Assembly (NCBI RefSeq): GCF_002995495.1
Contig: NZ_PVZV01000001.1
Span: forward strand, 1,116,001-1,180,000
DNA length: 64,000 bases
Reading direction: 5' to 3'
Source of the DNA: Actinocorallia populi
GTDB lineage: Bacteria; Actinomycetota; Actinomycetes; Streptosporangiales; Streptosporangiaceae
Below, in pieces: positions 35,966 to 45,813 of this stretch. The notes under the pieces were generated by a model that saw only the letters and a program-made list of their open reading frames with translations, was not told the DNA's origin and did not search any database. The translations under genes were made by a program, and so were the position numbers. How positions within the stretch are numbered: the first letter of the stretch is position 1; each line of letters begins with the position of its first letter.

Positions 35966-36685
35966 ATGATGAATTATGCCGTCCGGGTCGCGGACCTGAG
36001 GGTGCGCAGAGGCGGGCGCGAGGTGCTGCACGGGCTGGGCTTCGAGGTGCCGCGAGGACGCGTGGTCGGGCTGCTCGGGCCCAGCGGCTGCGGGAAGACG
36101 ACCCTCCTGCGGGCGATCGTCGGGGTGCAGGCCGTCGAGAGCGGGACGGTCGAGGTCCTGGGCCGCCCGGCGGGCGCGAAGGAGGTGCGGAGCCGGGTGG
36201 GTTACGCCACCCAGCATCCGGCGGTCTACCTGGATCTGACGGTGCGGGAGAATCTGCGCTACTTCGGCAGGGTGATCGGGGCGCCGGGGGAGGACGTCGA
36301 CCGGGTGATGGGCCAGGTCGGTCTCGGCTCCCAGGCGGACCAGCTCGCCGGATCCCTCTCGGGCGGGCAGCTGGGCCGGGTGAACCTGGCCGTGGCGCTG
36401 CTCGGCGCGCCCGAACTGGTCGTGCTGGACGAGCCGACGGTCGGCCTCGACCCGGTGCTGCGCCAGGAGTTGTGGGCGCTGTTCCACCGGCTGGCCGAGG
36501 ACGGCGTGACGATGATCGTCTCCAGTCATGTGATGGACGAGGCCGCCCGCTGCCAGCGGCTGGTCCTCCTGCGCGACGGACGGATCCTGGCCGACGAGAC
36601 CCCGGCCGAGCTGAGCGCGCAGACCGGCACGGACGACCTGGAGGAGGCGTTCCTGCGCCTCATCGGCGCACAGGAGGCGGTGTGA
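35966..36685 (+). CDS. ABC exporter ATP-binding protein
   Basis: A 239-residue ATPase of the DrrA/CcmA type: Walker A GPSGCGKTT, Q-loop YATQHPAVYLDLTVRENL, signature LSGGQLGRV, Walker B LVVLDEPTVGLDP and H-loop SSHVMDEA. It pairs with the permease that starts in its last codons (GTGA overlap). Substrate is unknown; the TetR neighbour suggests drug or lipid export. Confidence 0.93.
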   Translation: MMNYAVRVADLRVRRGGREVLHGLGFEVPRGRVVGLLGPSGCGKTTLLRAIVGVQAVESGTVEVLGRPAGAKEVRSRVGYATQHPAVYLDLTVRENLRYFGRVIGAPGEDVDRVMGQVGLGSQADQLAGSLSGGQLGRVNLAVALLGAPELVVLDEPTVGLDPVLRQELWALFHRLAEDGVTMIVSSHVMDEAARCQRLVLLRDGRILADETPAELSAQTGTDDLEEAFLRLIGAQEAV

Positions 36686-37416
36686 ACACCAAGGTGACCC
36701 TGGCGACGGCCGGACGGATCCTCGACCAGCTCCGGCACGACCACCGGACGCTGGCACTGCTCGTCGCCGTCCCGGCCCTGATGATGGTCCTGCTGCGGTA
36801 CATCTTCGACGACCAGCGGACCTTCGACCGGATCGGGCCGATGCTGCTGAGCATCTTCCCGTTCATGTTCATGTTCGTGGTGACCAGCGTGGCCACCCTG
36901 CGCGAACGCACGGGGGGCACCCTGGAGCGGCTGATGACGACCCCGCTGGGCAAGCTCGACCTCCTGATCGGTTACGCCCTGGCGTTCTCGGCGGTCGGGC
37001 TGGCGCAGGTCGCGGTGATCCTGGGGACGTCGCTGCTGTTCCTGGGGCTGACCGTCAGCGGGCCGCTGTGGGCCCTGGTGCTGATCGCGCTGCTGGACGC
37101 GCTGCTGGGGGTGGCGCTCGGCCTGTTCGCCAGCGCGTTCGCCCGGACGGAGTTCCAGGCCGTCCAGCTCATGCCGGCGTTCGTCCTGCCGCAGGCGCTG
37201 CTGTGCGGCCTGTTCGCGCCCCGCGACGCCATGCACCCGGTGCTGTCCGCGCTGTCGGACGTGATGCCCCTGTCGTACGCGGTGGACGCCATGAGCGAGC
37301 TGACCGTCTCACCGGAGCTCGGCTCGGGCTTCGCCGCGGACGCCGCCGTCATCACCGTCGCGGCGCTGCTCTCCCTGCTGGTCGGCGCGGCGACGCTGCC
37401 CCGCCGTACTCCCTGA
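36682..37416 (+). CDS. ABC-2 type transporter permease
   Basis: A 244-residue permease with about six transmembrane segments (near 24-40, 55-75, 96-118, 127-150, 160-180, 217-237). The ABC-2 coupling stretch RERTGGTLERLMTTPL precedes helix 3. The final part MPLSYAVDAMSELTVSPE is typical of DrrB-like permeases. Overlaps the ATPase gene by four bases. Confidence 0.92.
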   Translation: MNTKVTLATAGRILDQLRHDHRTLALLVAVPALMMVLLRYIFDDQRTFDRIGPMLLSIFPFMFMFVVTSVATLRERTGGTLERLMTTPLGKLDLLIGYALAFSAVGLAQVAVILGTSLLFLGLTVSGPLWALVLIALLDALLGVALGLFASAFARTEFQAVQLMPAFVLPQALLCGLFAPRDAMHPVLSALSDVMPLSYAVDAMSELTVSPELGSGFAADAAVITVAALLSLLVGAATLPRRTP

Positions 37417-37444
37417 GGGAGCCCCCAGCGCTTAGGGTGAGGAG

Positions 37445-38350
37445 ATGCTCCGCCGAAGCCTGCTCGCCGCCTCGCGCAGCCCGGGCCTGCGCACGACGCT
37501 CGTGACCGCCCCGGTGACCCGCAGGGTGGTGCGGAGGTTCGTCGCGGGGGAGGACTCCGCGCAGGCGCTGGAGGCCGCCGCGCGGCTGCTGGGCGACGGG
37601 CTGCTGGTCAGCCTGGACCGGCTCGGCGAGGACGTGCGGGACCCGGCGGGCGCCGAGACGACGGTGCGGGCGTACGAGAAGCTGCTGCCCGAACTCCCCG
37701 AGGGCGTGGAGGTCTCGGTCAAGCTCACCGCGCTCGGCCAGGCGCTGGACGAGGACCTGGCGCTGGCCAACGCCCGCCGGGTGTGCGCCGCCGCCGCGCG
37801 GGCCGGCACCACGGTCACCCTGGACATGGAGGACCACACGACCGTCGGGTCCACGCTGCGCGTGCTGGACGCGTTGCGCCGGGAGCACCCGTGGACGGGC
37901 GCGGTCGTCCAGGCCCAGCTGCGCCGCGCCGAGGAGTACTGCGCGAGCCTGGCGTACGAGGGCTCCCGGGTGCGGCTGTGCAAGGGCGCCTACGACCCGC
38001 CGCCGTCGGCCGGCTACACGGCCAAGGCGGAGGTCGACAAGTCCTACGTGCGGTGCCTGCGGACGCTGATGGCCGGGCGCGGCTACCCGATGGTCGCCAC
38101 CCACGACCCCCGTCTGATCGAGATCGCCGACGCGCTGCGGATGGTCAACGGCCGGGACCTCGACTCGTTCGAGTACCAGATGCTCTACGGCATCCGCCCG
38201 GATGAGCAGCTGCGGCTGGCCCGGACGGGCGCGCGGGTGCGCGTCTACGTGCCCTACGGTGAGGACTGGTACGGCTACCTGGTGCGGCGGCTCGCCGAGC
38301 GTCCGGCGAACCTGGCCTTCTTCCTGCGCTCCCTGCGCACGCGCTCGTAG
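37445..38350 (+). CDS. Proline dehydrogenase (monofunctional)
   Basis: Oxidises proline to pyrroline-5-carboxylate with FAD and passes electrons to the quinone pool. The 301-residue TIM barrel has VSVKLTALGQ, TLDMEDHTTV, AVVQAQLRRAEEY, VRLCKGAYDPP, VATHDPRLIE, DSFEYQMLYGIR and VYVPYGEDWYGYLVRRLAERP, matching PutA/PRODH motifs. Length equals the single-domain bacterial enzyme. The usual P5C dehydrogenase partner is absent; proC, the reverse-direction reductase, follows 64 bases later. Confidence 0.95.
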   Translation: MLRRSLLAASRSPGLRTTLVTAPVTRRVVRRFVAGEDSAQALEAAARLLGDGLLVSLDRLGEDVRDPAGAETTVRAYEKLLPELPEGVEVSVKLTALGQALDEDLALANARRVCAAAARAGTTVTLDMEDHTTVGSTLRVLDALRREHPWTGAVVQAQLRRAEEYCASLAYEGSRVRLCKGAYDPPPSAGYTAKAEVDKSYVRCLRTLMAGRGYPMVATHDPRLIEIADALRMVNGRDLDSFEYQMLYGIRPDEQLRLARTGARVRVYVPYGEDWYGYLVRRLAERPANLAFFLRSLRTRS

Positions 38351-38414
38351 TCCCCGGGGCCGTTAGGCTGGCGAGGCCGTCCGTACGACTCAGGACTACC
38401 AGGTCAGGTGTGTG

Positions 38415-39209
38415 ATGATCGCGATTCTCGGTACCGGCAAGATGGGCGAGGCCCTGCTCTCGGGCCTGCTGCGGGCCGGCCGGCGCCCGTCGGAGCTGCT
38501 GGTGACGGCCCGCCGCCAGGAGCGGGCGGCGCTGCTGCGCGAGCGCCACGGCGTGACGGCGGTGGCCAACGTCGAGGCCGCGAACAAGGCGTCCGTGCTG
38601 GTGCTGGCGGTCAAGCCGCAGGACATGGCGGCGCTGCTGGCCGAGATCGGGCCGCACGTGTCGTCGGGCACCCTGGTCGTCTCGATGGCGGCGGGCATCA
38701 CGACCTCCTTCATCTCCGAGCGGCTGCCCTCCGACGTCCCGGTCATCCGGGTCATGTCGAACACCCCGGTGCTGGTGGACGAGGCGATGAGCGTCATCTC
38801 CGCCGGGGAGCACGCAGGAGCCGAGCACCTGGCGCTCGCCGAGGAGCTGCTGCGGCCGGTCGGGAAGGTGACACGGCTGCCGGAGTCGCTGCAGGACGCG
38901 GCGACCGCGCTGTCGGGTTCGGGCCCGGCGTACTTCTACTACCTGGTCGAGGCCATGGTCGACGCGGGCATCCTGCTGGGCATGCCGCGCGCCGCGGCGC
39001 TGGAGCTGGTGATCCAGTCGGCGGTCGGCGCGGCGGTGATGCTGCGCGACTCGGGGGAGCACCCGGTGCTGCTGCGCGAGGCCGTGACGTCGCCGGGCGG
39101 GACGACCATCGCCGCCATCCGCGAGCTGGAGAAGCACGGGGTCCGCGCGGCGGTGCTCGAGGCGATCGAGGCGGCGCGCGACCGGGGCAGGGAGCTGGCG
39201 GGCGGCTGA
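38415..39209 (+). CDS. proC: Pyrroline-5-carboxylate reductase
   Basis: Reduces pyrroline-5-carboxylate to proline with NAD(P)H. The 264-residue protein has a Rossmann N-terminus IAILGTGKMGEALLSGLL, VLAVKPQDMAALL, MAAGITTSFI, VIRVMSNTPVLV and the C-terminal signature EALTSPGG-like region as EAVTSPGGTTIAAI, with SGSGPAYFYYLVEAMVDAG. ATG at 38415, one codon after an in-frame GTG. The anabolic and catabolic proline enzymes are side by side. Confidence 0.96.
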   Translation: MIAILGTGKMGEALLSGLLRAGRRPSELLVTARRQERAALLRERHGVTAVANVEAANKASVLVLAVKPQDMAALLAEIGPHVSSGTLVVSMAAGITTSFISERLPSDVPVIRVMSNTPVLVDEAMSVISAGEHAGAEHLALAEELLRPVGKVTRLPESLQDAATALSGSGPAYFYYLVEAMVDAGILLGMPRAAALELVIQSAVGAAVMLRDSGEHPVLLREAVTSPGGTTIAAIRELEKHGVRAAVLEAIEAARDRGRELAGG

Positions 39210-39271
39210 ACCCGCCTTACTTTCGCGCCAGGGCTATGTTTATGGGGTTTATGGAGAAATAGCATGCCCCT

Positions 39272-40605
39272 GTGGCATCGCTACGAGTTCTTCCCCCCGC
39301 GCTCGCCCTCGTGCTCACCACCGCGCTGCTCGGCGCCTGCTCCGGCGGCGGCGACGGGGAGCGGCCGCGGCTCGGCACCGTCGAACGCGGCCCGGTCGCC
39401 GAGGTCGTGGAGGCGCCCGCGACCCTGACGGCCCGCGCGAACGTGACGCTGCGCAGCCCGGCCGAGGGCACGATCACGCTGCTCCGGGTCCGGGACGGCG
39501 ACCGGGTGGACAAGGGCGACGTGCTCGCCCGGATCGACTCCCCGGCCGCCCGAGAGCAGCTCGACCAGGCCAGGGAGGCCGACCGGCGGGCGGACCTGGG
39601 CGCGGCGCTGCCCCCCGGCCCGAGCCTCGGCTCGTTCGGCGCCCGGTCCGACCGCATCGCCCGCCGCGGGTTCGCGAAGGCCAGGCAGGCCGCCCGGAAG
39701 ATCCCCGACCCGAAGGACCGGGCCAAGGCGCTGGCCGAGATCGCCGAGGCCGAGGGCGACTACGCCACCGTGGCCGGTGCGGCGCGGCTGGCCGTCACCC
39801 GGCTGAACACCGGCCTGGGCGGCCTCACCTCGGCGCTGTCGGCCCTGGGCGCGTCCAGCCGGGTGCAGACCGGGGCCGCGGTGCGGGCCGCCGAGCGCAC
39901 CGTGGACGGGCTGGTGCTGAGGGCGCCCTTCGCCGGGGTGGTCAGCCTCGGCGGCCCGGCCGGCGGCAACGGCTCGTCGTCGGCGCTCGCCGGGCTGATG
40001 CCCTCGTCGCTGTCCGGGCTGACCGGCGGGCTGAGCCTGCCGGGCGCCGCCGGCGACCCCTCGTCCATCGCGACCGGCGTCCCGGTCGAGCCGGGCGCGG
40101 CGGTGGTGACCGTGACGGACGTGTCGCAGCTGCGCCTGTCCGCCGACATCGACGAGTCGGACATCCTCAAGATCAAGCGGGGCGGGGAGGCCGAGGCCGC
40201 CTTCGACGCGCTGCCCGAGGCGTCCTACGGCGCCGAGGTCCACAGCGTCGGCGTCACCCCGTCGGAGAACTCCGGCGGCGGCGTCACCTACCGGGTGCAG
40301 CTCACGCTCGGGGACGGCGTCCTACCCGACGGCTCGGCGGCGCCCGACCCCAGACCTGGCATGAGCGCGATCGTCCGGCTGACCGTCCGCGAGGTCGAGA
40401 ACGTGCTCGTGGTGCCGACCAGCGCCGTCGTCAGCAGCGGCCAGGACAGCACCGTGTGGGTCGTCGAGAACGGGAGGGCCGTCCGGCGGACGGTCGTGCT
40501 CGGCGCGGAGGGCGAGGCGAGCGTCGAGGTGCGGTCGGGGCTGGCCGAAGGCGACCGGATCGTCGTGGGCTCCGCGGACTCGGTGCGCCCGGGGCAGGAG
40601 CTCGG

Positions 40606-40609
<4 letters not shown>
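39272..40609 (+). CDS. Lipoprotein periplasmic-adaptor subunit of a MacAB-like exporter
   Basis: A 445-residue HlyD/MacA-type adaptor. Lipobox LLGACSGGG lies at about residues 18-26. A lipoyl-like half-motif (LRSPAEGTITLLRVRDGDRVDKGDVLARIDSP, shown here in part) precedes a helical region, a second half (LVLRAPFAGVVSL) and a beta barrel ending VVSSGQDSTVWVVENG. It would sit on the outer face of the membrane. GTG start, with an AT-rich stretch (39228-39265) upstream containing TATGTT and TAGCAT hexamers. It overlaps the ATPase gene by four bases. Confidence 0.88.
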
Positions 40610-41291
<682 letters not shown>

Positions 41292-41295
<4 letters not shown>

Positions 41296-42476
41296 GGACG
41301 TCCGAGCTGCTCGGTGTGGCGTTCGAGGCGTTGCGCGCCAACCGGACGCGCAGCCTGCTCACCATGCTCGGCGTCATCATCGGCGTGTGGGCGGTGGTGG
41401 TGCTGGTGGCCATCGGCGGCGGCGCCCGGGACATGGTCGAAGGCGAGATCGAGGGCCTCGGCTCCAACATCATCTTCGTGGTGCCCGGTGAGTTCGGCCT
41501 GGACTCCGGCGGCCCCACCGTCAGCAGGCTCGACCTGGAGGACACTCGGGAGCTGCGCCGGATCGCGGGCGAGGACGCGGTGACCGCGGGCCTCAACTCC
41601 AGCGAGGTGGTGCGCGCCGGCTCCCGCGAGGTGTTCGCCTCGCTGCTGGGCGCCGACGAGAACGTCGCGAACGTCTACGTCCGGCCGCTGGCCAGGGGCC
41701 GCCACCTGACGGAGATCGACGTGGAGACCCGCCGCCGGGTGGCCGTGCTCGGCTCGCAGGCGGCCGAGCGGTTGTTCGGCGAGGTGGACCCGCTCGGCAG
41801 GCAGGTGACGATCGGCGGTGGCAGGTTCCGGGTCGTCGGGGTCTTCGAGGAGGTCGGACAGACCTTCGGCCAGTCCCGCGACAACGAGGTGCAGGTCCCG
41901 CTGACGACCGCGCAGCGCATGCTGGGCGTCACCCGGGTCGACTACATGGCGGTGCGGGCCGCGGACGCCGACGCGGTCGAGCCGCTGCAGGCACGGCTGG
42001 TGGCGGCGCTGGAGTCGCGGCACCAGGGCGAGCGGTACTCGGCCGTCACCCAGACCCAGCTGCTGGGCACCATCGGGACCGTGCTGGGCGCGCTCACCGG
42101 GGTGCTGGCCGCGATCGCCGCCATCTCGCTGCTGGTCGGCGGGGTCGGGGTCTCCAACATCATGCTGGTGAGCGTGCGGGAGCGCACCCGGGAGATCGGC
42201 CTGCGCAAGGCGGTGGGCGCGCGGCAGCGGGACGTCCTGGCGCAGTTCCTGGTGGAGGCGGTGCTGCTCACCTCCACCGGAGGCGTGCTCGGCATCGCCC
42301 TGGGCGTCGGCACGGCCCTGGCCATCGCGGCGCTCTCCCCCGTCCCGGCGGTGATCGCCTGGTGGTCGCCGGTGCTGGCGTTCACCGTCTCGGCGGCGGT
42401 CGGCGTCTTCTTCGGCGTGATGCCGGCCCGGCGCGCGGGCAGGCTCGACCCGGTGGTGGCGCTCCGCTCGGACTAG
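41292..42476 (+). CDS. MacB/FtsX-type ABC permease
   Basis: A 394-residue permease. An N-terminal helix (LLTMLGVIIGVWAVVVLVAIG) leads to an extracellular MacB_PCD domain of about 220 residues. Three C-terminal helices follow, with VSNIMLVSVRERTREIGLRKAVGA between helices 2 and 3, and EAVLLTSTGGVLGIALG. It forms a type VII ABC exporter with the two upstream genes. Cargo is unknown. Confidence 0.93.
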
Positions 42477-42488
42477 GCGACGGCGTGC

Positions 42489-42531
42489 GAGGAGGCGGTC
42501 ACGCGGGAGTGCGCGAGGGGGCGGTCACGCG
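42489..42531. repeat. Two-copy 17-base direct repeat, 26-base period
   Basis: GAGGAGGCGGTCACGCG at 42489-42505 recurs with one change at 42515-42531. The flanking GCGACGGCG sequence also recurs. It lies in the gap between the convergent permease and hydrolase genes and could pair as a weak hairpin or mark slippage. Confidence 0.6.
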
Positions 42532-42549
42532 ACGGCGCTCGTTCCGTCG

Positions 42550-43578
42550 CTACGCGACGACGGTGAGACCAGGGCGCTGACCCTCGATCACGGACGCGAT
42601 GAAGGAAGCGGTCTCGCGCATGGCCTCGTCGGCGTCCGGCAGGAGTTTGTTGAGGAGCTGGAAGACGTGCATCTGGCCGGGCCAGACCTGCAGGTCCACC
42701 GGGGCGCCGGCGGCCATGAGGAGCTCGGCGAAGGCCTCGCCCTCGGGGCGCAGCACCTCCGCGCCGCCGAGCTGGATGAGCACGGGGGGCAGTTCGGACC
42801 ACTCCAGGGACAGCAGCGCCATGCGCGGGTCCATCTCGCGGCCCGCCACCAGCCGGCCGACGCGCTGCGCGGTGTGCGGGCTGATGTAGGGGTCGCGGAC
42901 GAGGGCGTCCTCGGCGAGGGAGAGCTCGCACGACAGGTCGACCCAGGGGGAGTAGAGCACCAGGCCGGTCGGGGCGGGCAGCTCGTGCCGGCTGATCTCG
43001 GCCGCGAGGCTGGCGGCCAGGTGGCCGCCGGCGGAGTCGCCCGCCACCACGATCCGGGTGAAGCCGCGGGCGAGCAGCCAGCGGTAGGACTCCAGGGCGT
43101 CCTCGAGCGCGGCGGGGAAGGGGTGCTCGGGGGCGAGCCGGTAGTGCGGGACGAGGACGGGCATCGTGTTGTCCACCGCGAGCCGGGTGGTGATGCCGCG
43201 GTGGGTCTGCGGGGAGCAGACGACGTAGCCGCCGCCGTGCAGGTAGAGGACCGCGGCGCCCTCGGTGCGCTCGCCGTCGGGGATGACCCACTCGGCCTTG
43301 ACCACGTGCCCGTTGTGCAGCTGGGGGTCGCGGACCCGCTCGATTCTGACACGGCGGTCGGTGGGCAGCAGGAGGGAGGCGCGGTCGATGGCCGCGCGCG
43401 CCGCGCGGATGGGCAGGGGACGGCCGGGCATGCGGTGCAGCAGGGGGCGCACGGTGAAGCGGAGGGCACCGCCCACGAGCCTGCTCTGAAGACTGGGATC
43501 GCGTTCCAGGACCGGTGTGGGGCGCGGTACCCGGGGGGTCATCGCGGGGACGGAGGACGCCGCCTCTTCCTCGAACAT
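42550..43578 (-). CDS. HSL-family alpha/beta hydrolase (esterase)
   Basis: A 342-residue hormone-sensitive-lipase-type esterase: YLHGGGYVVCSPQTHRGIT with the HGGG oxyanion motif, YRLAPEHPFPAALEDALE, nucleophile GDSAGGHLAAS, acid region LIQLGGAEVLRPE and histidine in PGQMHVF. The ATG at 43578 has AGGGGGG 6 bases upstream; a GTG at 43584 is the other option. It is divergent from acuC across a 180-base region rich in palindromes. Confidence 0.93.
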   Translation of the reverse strand: MFEEEAASSVPAMTPRVPRPTPVLERDPSLQSRLVGGALRFTVRPLLHRMPGRPLPIRAARAAIDRASLLLPTDRRVRIERVRDPQLHNGHVVKAEWVIPDGERTEGAAVLYLHGGGYVVCSPQTHRGITTRLAVDNTMPVLVPHYRLAPEHPFPAALEDALESYRWLLARGFTRIVVAGDSAGGHLAASLAAEISRHELPAPTGLVLYSPWVDLSCELSLAEDALVRDPYISPHTAQRVGRLVAGREMDPRMALLSLEWSELPPVLIQLGGAEVLRPEGEAFAELLMAAGAPVDLQVWPGQMHVFQLLNKLLPDADEAMRETASFIASVIEGQRPGLTVVA

Positions 43579-43602
43579 GGCCACCCCCCCTCTGGTAGAT
43601 CA

Positions 43603-43618
43603 GGTGATCTCGATCACG
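43603..43618. promoter_or_regulatory. Candidate CRP/FNR-type site
   Basis: GGTGATCTCGATCACG contains the perfect dyad GTGATC-TC-GATCAC, and so GTGA-N6-TCAC, matching 8 of the 10 defining bases of TGTGA-N6-TCACA. It is about 25 bases upstream of the esterase start and 145 upstream of acuC. Confidence 0.4.
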
Positions 43619-43622
43619 TGTT

Positions 43623-43640
43623 TCTGCTTTGTTAAGCAGA
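43623..43640. promoter_or_regulatory. 18-base inverted repeat, possible operator
   Basis: TCTGCTT-TGTT-AAGCAGA is a perfect dyad with 7-base arms in the esterase-acuC divergent region, just beyond the CRP-like site. No regulator gene is adjacent. Confidence 0.4.
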
Positions 43641-43761
43641 TACCCATTTTGACTCAGTGTTTCACTTCACAAAAGGGTGACTTTGGTACGCTCCATGTCA
43701 CTCTGCGTAACGCGCTACCTTTGATCCACAGGGACGGGAACGGCGGCGGGAGAGTGGACGT

Positions 43762-44922
43762 ATGACCGGAGCGCTTCAGGTCTTCTGGGACGACAAGCTG
43801 CTTTCCTACGACTTCGGGGACACCCACCCCCTCAACCCCGTCCGGGTCGAGCTCACCATGGACCTGTCCCGCCGCCTGGGGGTGCTCGACCACGTCGAGC
43901 TGCGCGGTTTCGAGTCCGCCGGGGACGGGCTGATCTCGCTGGTGCACGGGCGCGAGTACATAGAGGCGGTGAAGACGGCGGGCCGGGAGCTCAAGCCCCA
44001 CTACGTCTTCGGTCTCGGCACCACCGACAATCCGCTGTTCGGCGGTATGCACGAGGCCTCCTCGCTGGTCGTCGGGGCGAGCGTCGCGGCGGCGAGGGCG
44101 GTGTGGACGGGCGAGGCGGAGCACGCGGCCAACATCTCCGGCGGGCTGCACCACGCGATGCCGGACTCCGCCGCGGGGTTCTGCATCTACAACGACCCCG
44201 CGGTCGCCATCGCCTGGCTGCTGGAGCACGGCGCGCGGAAGGTGGCGTACGTGGACGTGGACGTTCACCACGGCGACGGCGTCCAGAAGGCGTTCTACGA
44301 CGATCCCCGCGTCATGACGATCAGCCTGCACGAGTCGCCGCGCACGCTCTTCCCCGGTACGGGGTTCCCGCACGAGACCGGAGCCGAGGGCACCTCCGTC
44401 AACGTGGCGCTGCCTCCCGGCACGGGAGACCGCGCCTGGCTGCGGGCCTTCGACGCGGTGGTGCCGCCGCTGCTGCAGGCCTTCCAGCCGCAGATCCTGG
44501 TCACCCAGCAGGGCTGCGACACGCACCTGTCGGACCCGTTGGCCCACCTGTCCCTCACCGTGGACGGGCAGAACGCCATCTACCAGCGGCTGCACGGGCT
44601 CGCCCACGAGATGGCCGGTGGCAGGTGGGTCCTCACCGGTGGCGGCGGCTACGAGCTGGTGCAGGTGGTGCCGCGGGCGTGGACCCACCTGCTGGCCGAG
44701 GCGAGCGGGCACCCGATCGACCCGCGGACCGCCTGTCCCGAGGAATGGCGGGATTTCGCCCGGATGCGAACGGGCGAGATAGCCCCCAAAGTGATGACCG
44801 ACGGTTTCCAGGTGGAGGTGCAGACGTGGGGCGAGGGCTACGATCCGGCCAACCCGATCGATCAGGCGATTCTGGCGACGCGCCGGGCGGTGTTCCCGGA
44901 GCACGGCCTCCTTCCCGAGTAG
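43762..44922 (+). CDS. acuC: AcuC-type acetylpolyamine/lysine deacetylase
   Basis: A 386-residue class I/II histone-deacetylase-fold protein. The Zn and catalytic residues are in GGLHHAMPDSAAGFCIYND (tandem histidines), YVDVDVHHGDGVQKAF, SLHESPRTLFPGTG, QQGCDTHLSDPL and LTGGGGYELVQ. Bacillus AcuC deacetylates acetyl-CoA synthetase. The same target is plausible here but no acs gene is in the window. The next gene begins 18 bases after the TAG or overlaps it. Confidence 0.93.
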   Translation: MTGALQVFWDDKLLSYDFGDTHPLNPVRVELTMDLSRRLGVLDHVELRGFESAGDGLISLVHGREYIEAVKTAGRELKPHYVFGLGTTDNPLFGGMHEASSLVVGASVAAARAVWTGEAEHAANISGGLHHAMPDSAAGFCIYNDPAVAIAWLLEHGARKVAYVDVDVHHGDGVQKAFYDDPRVMTISLHESPRTLFPGTGFPHETGAEGTSVNVALPPGTGDRAWLRAFDAVVPPLLQAFQPQILVTQQGCDTHLSDPLAHLSLTVDGQNAIYQRLHGLAHEMAGGRWVLTGGGGYELVQVVPRAWTHLLAEASGHPIDPRTACPEEWRDFARMRTGEIAPKVMTDGFQVEVQTWGEGYDPANPIDQAILATRRAVFPEHGLLPE

Positions 44923-44939
44923 AGCTGCGCGACCATCTG

Positions 44940-45704
44940 GTGCGCACGTTCATCGCCGGGGACGTGGCCACTCCCCGGCACAACAACCTGCGCCACTTCC
45001 GCAAGATGGCAGCGGGCGAGCCGTACTACCAGTTCGGGCTCGACCTGGGCGAGTGGACGTACGAGCAGACCATCGAGATGATGGCGCGCCTCGCCGGCAC
45101 GAGCCCCGACCCCGGGCACTTCTACGGCGAGGACACCATCGACCCCGACCGCACCCTGGACGCGCTCGAGGCGATGGCCGAGCGCATCGGTCGGGCGGCC
45201 CGGGAGAAGCAGAACGTCATCCTGGCCACCGGCCATCCGGGGGCCCTGCTGGAGCCGCTGTACAGGCCGGTGGCCCGGGCGCTGCGCGAGGCGGGCTGCC
45301 GGGTCCTGACGCCCGCGGAGGGGTGGTCCTACCTGTCCGACGAGCCCTGGGACGGGCCGCAGCGGCGCACCGTCCGCTACACCGAGGGGGTCGCCGCGCT
45401 GGAGGCCGGCGGCGTCTTCCACCACACGCACCACGCCGCTCCCATGGAACGCATGCTGGCAAACCTCGCAGCCGCATCCGGGTATTGGCCGGATCTGGCC
45501 ATCGCCGACCACGGGTGGGCCGGAGCGGCCGGCGAGGCGGGCGTTTCGACGGTCGGATTCGCCGACTGCAACGATCCCGCCCTGTTCGCCGGGCATGTCG
45601 TAGGGAAAATCGAGGTCTGTGTGCCGCTGGACGACAACGTGCTCCCCGCTCACTACACCCCGATGACGGCCTATCTCCTGGGCCATGCGGGCCTGTTGGC
45701 GTAA
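44940..45704 (+). CDS. Phosphatase-like protein of an actinobacterial family
   Basis: From GTG 44940 the protein has 254 residues: IAGDVATPRHNNLRHFRKMAAG, FYGEDTIDPDRTLDALEAMAERI, VILATGHPGALLEPLYRPVARAL, VFHHTHHAAPMERML, LAIADHGWAGAAGEAGVSTVGFADCNDPALF and VCVPLDDNVLPAHYTPMTAYLL. Proteins like this are usually labelled phosphatase with little proof. The frame stays open upstream and the codons before the GTG read LRDHLV, which looks like family sequence. No ATG, GTG or TTG precedes them, so translation may start at a rare codon inside the acuC end. Confidence 0.72.
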   Translation: MRTFIAGDVATPRHNNLRHFRKMAAGEPYYQFGLDLGEWTYEQTIEMMARLAGTSPDPGHFYGEDTIDPDRTLDALEAMAERIGRAAREKQNVILATGHPGALLEPLYRPVARALREAGCRVLTPAEGWSYLSDEPWDGPQRRTVRYTEGVAALEAGGVFHHTHHAAPMERMLANLAAASGYWPDLAIADHGWAGAAGEAGVSTVGFADCNDPALFAGHVVGKIEVCVPLDDNVLPAHYTPMTAYLLGHAGLLA

Positions 45705-45758
45705 AGAACCCTCTTGCGACTTGGGATGCACGATTTACGCTGGATGAAGTACGCGTGC

Positions 45759-45772
45759 GTGACCGAAGTCAC
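45759..45772. promoter_or_regulatory. Palindrome GTGAC-N4-GTCAC
   Basis: GTGACCGAAGTCAC is a perfect 5-base-arm dyad 42 bases upstream of the HTH gene, next to its presumed promoter. It might be an operator, perhaps for the gene product itself. Confidence 0.3.
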
Positions 45773-45813
45773 CCAAAGGGCAGGTGGCGGGCACGTGTGG
45801 AAAAGGGCGGCCC

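Noticed and set aside
43585-43761. A small gene in the esterase-acuC gap
   Set aside because: No frame over 30 codons with a ribosome site; the sequence is dominated by dyads and looks regulatory.
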